This document shows positions 61,862 to 64,000 of a stretch of 64,000 bases of DNA, piece by piece (position 1 is the first letter of the stretch; each line of letters begins with the position of its first letter). The DNA lies in the NCBI RefSeq assembly GCF_902859625.1, contig NZ_CADIJX010000001.1, positions 248,001 to 312,000 on the forward strand, given 5' to 3'. The DNA comes from Achromobacter pestifer (GTDB taxonomy: Bacteria > Pseudomonadota > Gammaproteobacteria > Burkholderiales > Burkholderiaceae_B). The translations under genes were made by a program, and so were the position numbers. Below the pieces are notes generated by a model. The model had not been told where the DNA came from, ran no database searches, and saw only the letters and a program-made list of their open reading frames with translations.

Positions 61862-62767
61862 ATGTCTTTTGATCGATCCTCGTGGGCCGCGCATGGCTCC
61901 ACCACTCTGTTCGTGCTGCTGTGGAGCGGCGGCGCGATTTTCGCCAAATGGGGGCTGTCGCACGCCTCGGCGTTTGGCTTCTTGCTGTGGCGCTTCTTGC
62001 TGGCCCTGGCTGTGTTGTCGTTGATCTGCCTGTGGCGCAAGCGTTGGCTGCCCGAACGCGGCACGCGCATGACCGTGGCGCTGACCGGACTGCTGCTGAT
62101 CGGCGGCTATTCCATCTGCTATCTGCTCGCGCTGGACCACGGCATCACCCCGGGCGTGTTGGCCACATTGCTGGGCGCCCAACCCATTCTGACGCTTGCC
62201 GTAATGGAGCGCAGCTATTCGCCTGCCAGGCTGGCAGGGCTGTGCCTGGCGCTGTGCGGCTTGGTGATGGTGGTGGTTCAAAGCATCGCCATGGCGCGGT
62301 TTTCCGTGGCGGGCATGGCGTTCGCCTTTGCCGCGCTGGCCTGCATGACGGCCGGCGCCATCCTGCAAAAGCGCATCAAGCAGGTGCCCATGGACGTGAT
62401 GCCGTTGCAGTATGCCGTCAGCCTGGCGCTGTGCCTGTTGTTCGTGCCGTTCCAGCCCATCCAGGCATCATTCAGCGTCGGGTTCATCGTGCCGCTGATC
62501 TGGATGGGACTGGTCATTTCCGTGGGCGCGACCTTGCTGTTCTATCGCATGATCCAGGCCGGCAACCTCGTCAACGTGACCAGCCTGTTCTACCTGGTGC
62601 CCGGGGGTACCGCCGTGCTGGATTACCTGATTCTTGGCAACCGCTTGTCCGCGATGAGTCTGGCGGGCATGGCGGCGATCTTGCTGGGCCTGATGCTGGT
62701 GCTGCGCCATCCCGCCGCGGTCAAGCCAATGCGGGATAAGCGCCCAACGGCCAGGACGCGCGCGTAG
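61862..62767 (+). CDS. DMT-superfamily transporter (EamA)
   Basis: A 301-residue protein with ten hydrophobic helices in two EamA repeats (for example LFVLLWSGGAIFAKWGLSHA and MGLVISVGATLLFYRMIQAGN). The motif YLVPGGTAVLDYLILGNRLS near the end of repeat two is typical of drug/metabolite exporters. Substrate unknown; exporters of amino acids or metabolites are common in the family. The last 47 bp overlap the convergent hexad-repeat gene. No clear ribosome site beyond AGGTGA upstream of ATG 61862. Confidence 0.9.
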   Translation: MSFDRSSWAAHGSTTLFVLLWSGGAIFAKWGLSHASAFGFLLWRFLLALAVLSLICLWRKRWLPERGTRMTVALTGLLLIGGYSICYLLALDHGITPGVLATLLGAQPILTLAVMERSYSPARLAGLCLALCGLVMVVVQSIAMARFSVAGMAFAFAALACMTAGAILQKRIKQVPMDVMPLQYAVSLALCLLFVPFQPIQASFSVGFIVPLIWMGLVISVGATLLFYRMIQAGNLVNVTSLFYLVPGGTAVLDYLILGNRLSAMSLAGMAAILLGLMLVLRHPAAVKPMRDKRPTARTRA

Positions 62768-63662
62768 CGTCAGGCGCCGCGTTGTCATCGTCGGCCGCGT
62801 CCTGGCCCACCCAATGACCGCTGACGAGTTGGGTGGGGCGCGTCTGAGCGGCAACGCGCGCGCAGACGGACCACGCATCCAGCCGGACGCTCAGTCCGGC
62901 GTAGACGCCGTGGCCGTCGCCGGCCTGGATCTCGCCTTCGGCCTGCACGCCTTCGCCCGAACGGATCGATCCATCCGCGCGGATGTCGCCGCCTGCGATC
63001 ATGCCCCAGCCGGAAGCCAGATGGTCGCCGCAGTGGATCGAGCCGCCGGCCTGGATGCCGCAGGCCGCGTTGATTTCTTTTGCTGCGCGGAGATCTCCGC
63101 CGGTCTTGATGCCTTGGCCGCACTTGATGGCGCCTTGCGTCTGCACGTCCTGGCCCGCGTGCAGATGGCCCGTCACCGCCAGGTCCTGGCCGGCGCAGAT
63201 GTCCCATTTGGCGCGCACATTGCCGCCGCAATCCAGGCCGGTCGCTGTTTCGATGCCCCAATCGGCCATGACGTCTCCGCCTGCCCGCAGGTTGCCCCCG
63301 CTGGCGATGTTGGCGGCCGCGGTGATGTTTTCCCCCGCCATGATGGTTTCGCCCGCGCGGATGCCGCCGCCCGTGATGATGCTGCGGCCGGCGCGCACGA
63401 CGCTGTCCACGTTGATGCCCATGCGGACTTCAAGCGTGCCCGCGAAGACGATGGCGTTGGCGTCCACGGCGTCCAGTTTCAACACGGCGTCGGTCGGACC
63501 AAATTGGTCCAGCAACCAGCAGGCGTCGCTGATGCGGCCATCCGCGACCAAGGCGTCAAGCACGGCCTGGTAATCCCCTTGCCCGTTGTGGTCGCGGAGG
63601 AACCATTTGTAGCCGCCCGCGCAGGGGTTCTTGGCTTTGACGAATTTCTTGGTAAGTTGCAT
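62721..63662 (-). CDS. Hexapeptide-repeat protein, predicted beta-solenoid, function unknown
   Basis: A 313-residue cytoplasmic protein without signal peptide. Residues 1-65 are a small domain (GGYKWFLRDHNGQGDYQAVLDAL, then DACWLLDQFG). From residue 71 to 245 an aliphatic residue recurs at every sixth position without a single slip: 30 hexads of the form [ILV]-x-[ACST]-[GAD]-x-x. This predicts a beta-helix of about ten turns at 18 residues per turn. A Trp/Ala-rich tail follows. Bactofilin or acyltransferase-like solenoids are comparisons only; I do not recognise the family. The 3' end overlaps the DMT gene. Confidence 0.8.
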   Translation of the reverse strand: MQLTKKFVKAKNPCAGGYKWFLRDHNGQGDYQAVLDALVADGRISDACWLLDQFGPTDAVLKLDAVDANAIVFAGTLEVRMGINVDSVVRAGRSIITGGGIRAGETIMAGENITAAANIASGGNLRAGGDVMADWGIETATGLDCGGNVRAKWDICAGQDLAVTGHLHAGQDVQTQGAIKCGQGIKTGGDLRAAKEINAACGIQAGGSIHCGDHLASGWGMIAGGDIRADGSIRSGEGVQAEGEIQAGDGHGVYAGLSVRLDAWSVCARVAAQTRPTQLVSGHWVGQDAADDDNAAPDATRASWPLGAYPALA

Positions 63663-64000
63663 GGCGCGTAGGTGGGATCAGTGCGTGGCCGGGCCGCCAA
63701 CGATCGTGGCGGGCAGGCTAGAAGTCAGACGTGGACATCCAGCCACAAGGCAGGGCGTCCGCCAGCCAGGGGCAGGTGGCAAGGCGCACGGATGTGCTCA
63801 GGCCACCGGCAGCAGGCCGGAATAGGGGGGAAGCGGGGAGAGCCGGGCGATTAGCCGGGCTTGGAGCGCGCGTAAGCGGAACGCGCGGCGACTTCCTGCG
63901 AGCTCAACAGAGTCGAGCGCAGGGCGCAAAGGACGCAAGCAGCGGGGGGGATGGGAGAAAAATCGGATCGCACGGGGGCAGATGCTACCACCCGCTCCGC
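63663..64000. other. 338-bp right-edge region without a supported gene
   Basis: Holds the upstream region of the hexad-repeat gene. On the minus strand a frame is open from the window edge to TAA 63853-63851, giving a C-terminal stretch that ends SSQEVAARSAYARSKPG; it may be the end of a gene outside the window, but 50 residues with no known motif are not enough to call. A short inverted repeat (CGCGCG/ACGCGCG, around 63867-63883) lies inside it. Confidence 0.4.

Noticed and set aside
62814..63671. Plus-strand open frame of 285 codons opposite the hexad-repeat gene
   Set aside because: The minus frame shows a strict six-residue periodicity that chance would not give; the plus frame is its complement.
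63851..64000. Possible C-terminus of a minus-strand gene entering from the right edge
   Set aside because: About 50 residues with no recognisable motif; cannot be told from chance in high-GC DNA.
1..64000. tRNA, rRNA, riboswitch, prophage, integrase or insertion sequence
   Set aside because: None recognised on either strand; the gene order reads as ordinary chromosome.

Overview
The window is ordinary chromosomal DNA of a high-GC betaproteobacterium, most likely Alcaligenaceae (Achromobacter or a close Bordetella relative). That placement is inference from gene content: an SOS imuA-imuB-dnaE2 mutasome, a Bug-type (tripartite tricarboxylate) binding protein, a glpSTPQUV glycerol ABC importer, a Burkholderia-type QueE and several LysR/IclR/MarR/TetR-gated clusters. 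I saw no rRNA, tRNA, transposase, integrase or CRISPR array.

Layout. 1-3003: end of a LysR regulator, an I78-type inhibitor lipoprotein, and a LysR gene divergent from a Tat-exported SGNH hydrolase. 3029-8461: dnaE2, imuB and imuA (minus strand) behind a perfect LexA box. 8563-10952: a LysP-like permease divergent from the esterase YpfH. 11002-16579: an IclR regulator facing a four-gene catabolic operon (SDR, Bug, TPP enzyme and an unrecognised, internally duplicated protein) whose promoter region carries two identical 13-bp palindromes. 16580-21731: a MarR-FUSC-DUF1656-HlyD-outer-membrane-factor pump of AaeXAB type. 21732-22410: a gene-free island of REP-like palindromes and 40-bp tandem repeats. 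22394-24059: queD, queE, arfB. 24152-25599: ArsR regulator and an Old Yellow Enzyme. 25651-31669: CPBP protease, MAPEG protein, small exported protein, NRDE protein, a second FUSC protein, YbaK-like deacylase and an OmpR-type regulator with a degenerate receiver. 31860-37208: TetR-HlyD-ABC-permease-outer-membrane-factor exporter. 37372-39808: CurA-like reductase, DJ-1/PfpI protein, HD-GYP phosphodiesterase. 39833-48607: glycerol block, glpD and glpR divergent from glpSTPQUV, closed by a strong terminator. 48696-55483: single enzymes and membrane proteins. 55629-61434: Lrp regulator and dadA, then a YhaO/YhaN-like (SbcD/SbcC-type) nuclease-ATPase pair. 61862-63662: a DMT transporter convergent with a protein carrying 30 uninterrupted hexapeptide repeats.

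The best leads are: (1) the hexad-repeat beta-solenoid protein at 62721-63662; (2) the IclR-linked operon with its duplicated unknown protein and twin palindromes; (3) sequence-visible asymmetry of the two glycerol-transporter ATPases, which predicts one dead and one live ATP site; and (4) the repeat island at 21854-22410. Most genes belong to known families; functional statements rest on motifs read by eye, not on database searches.
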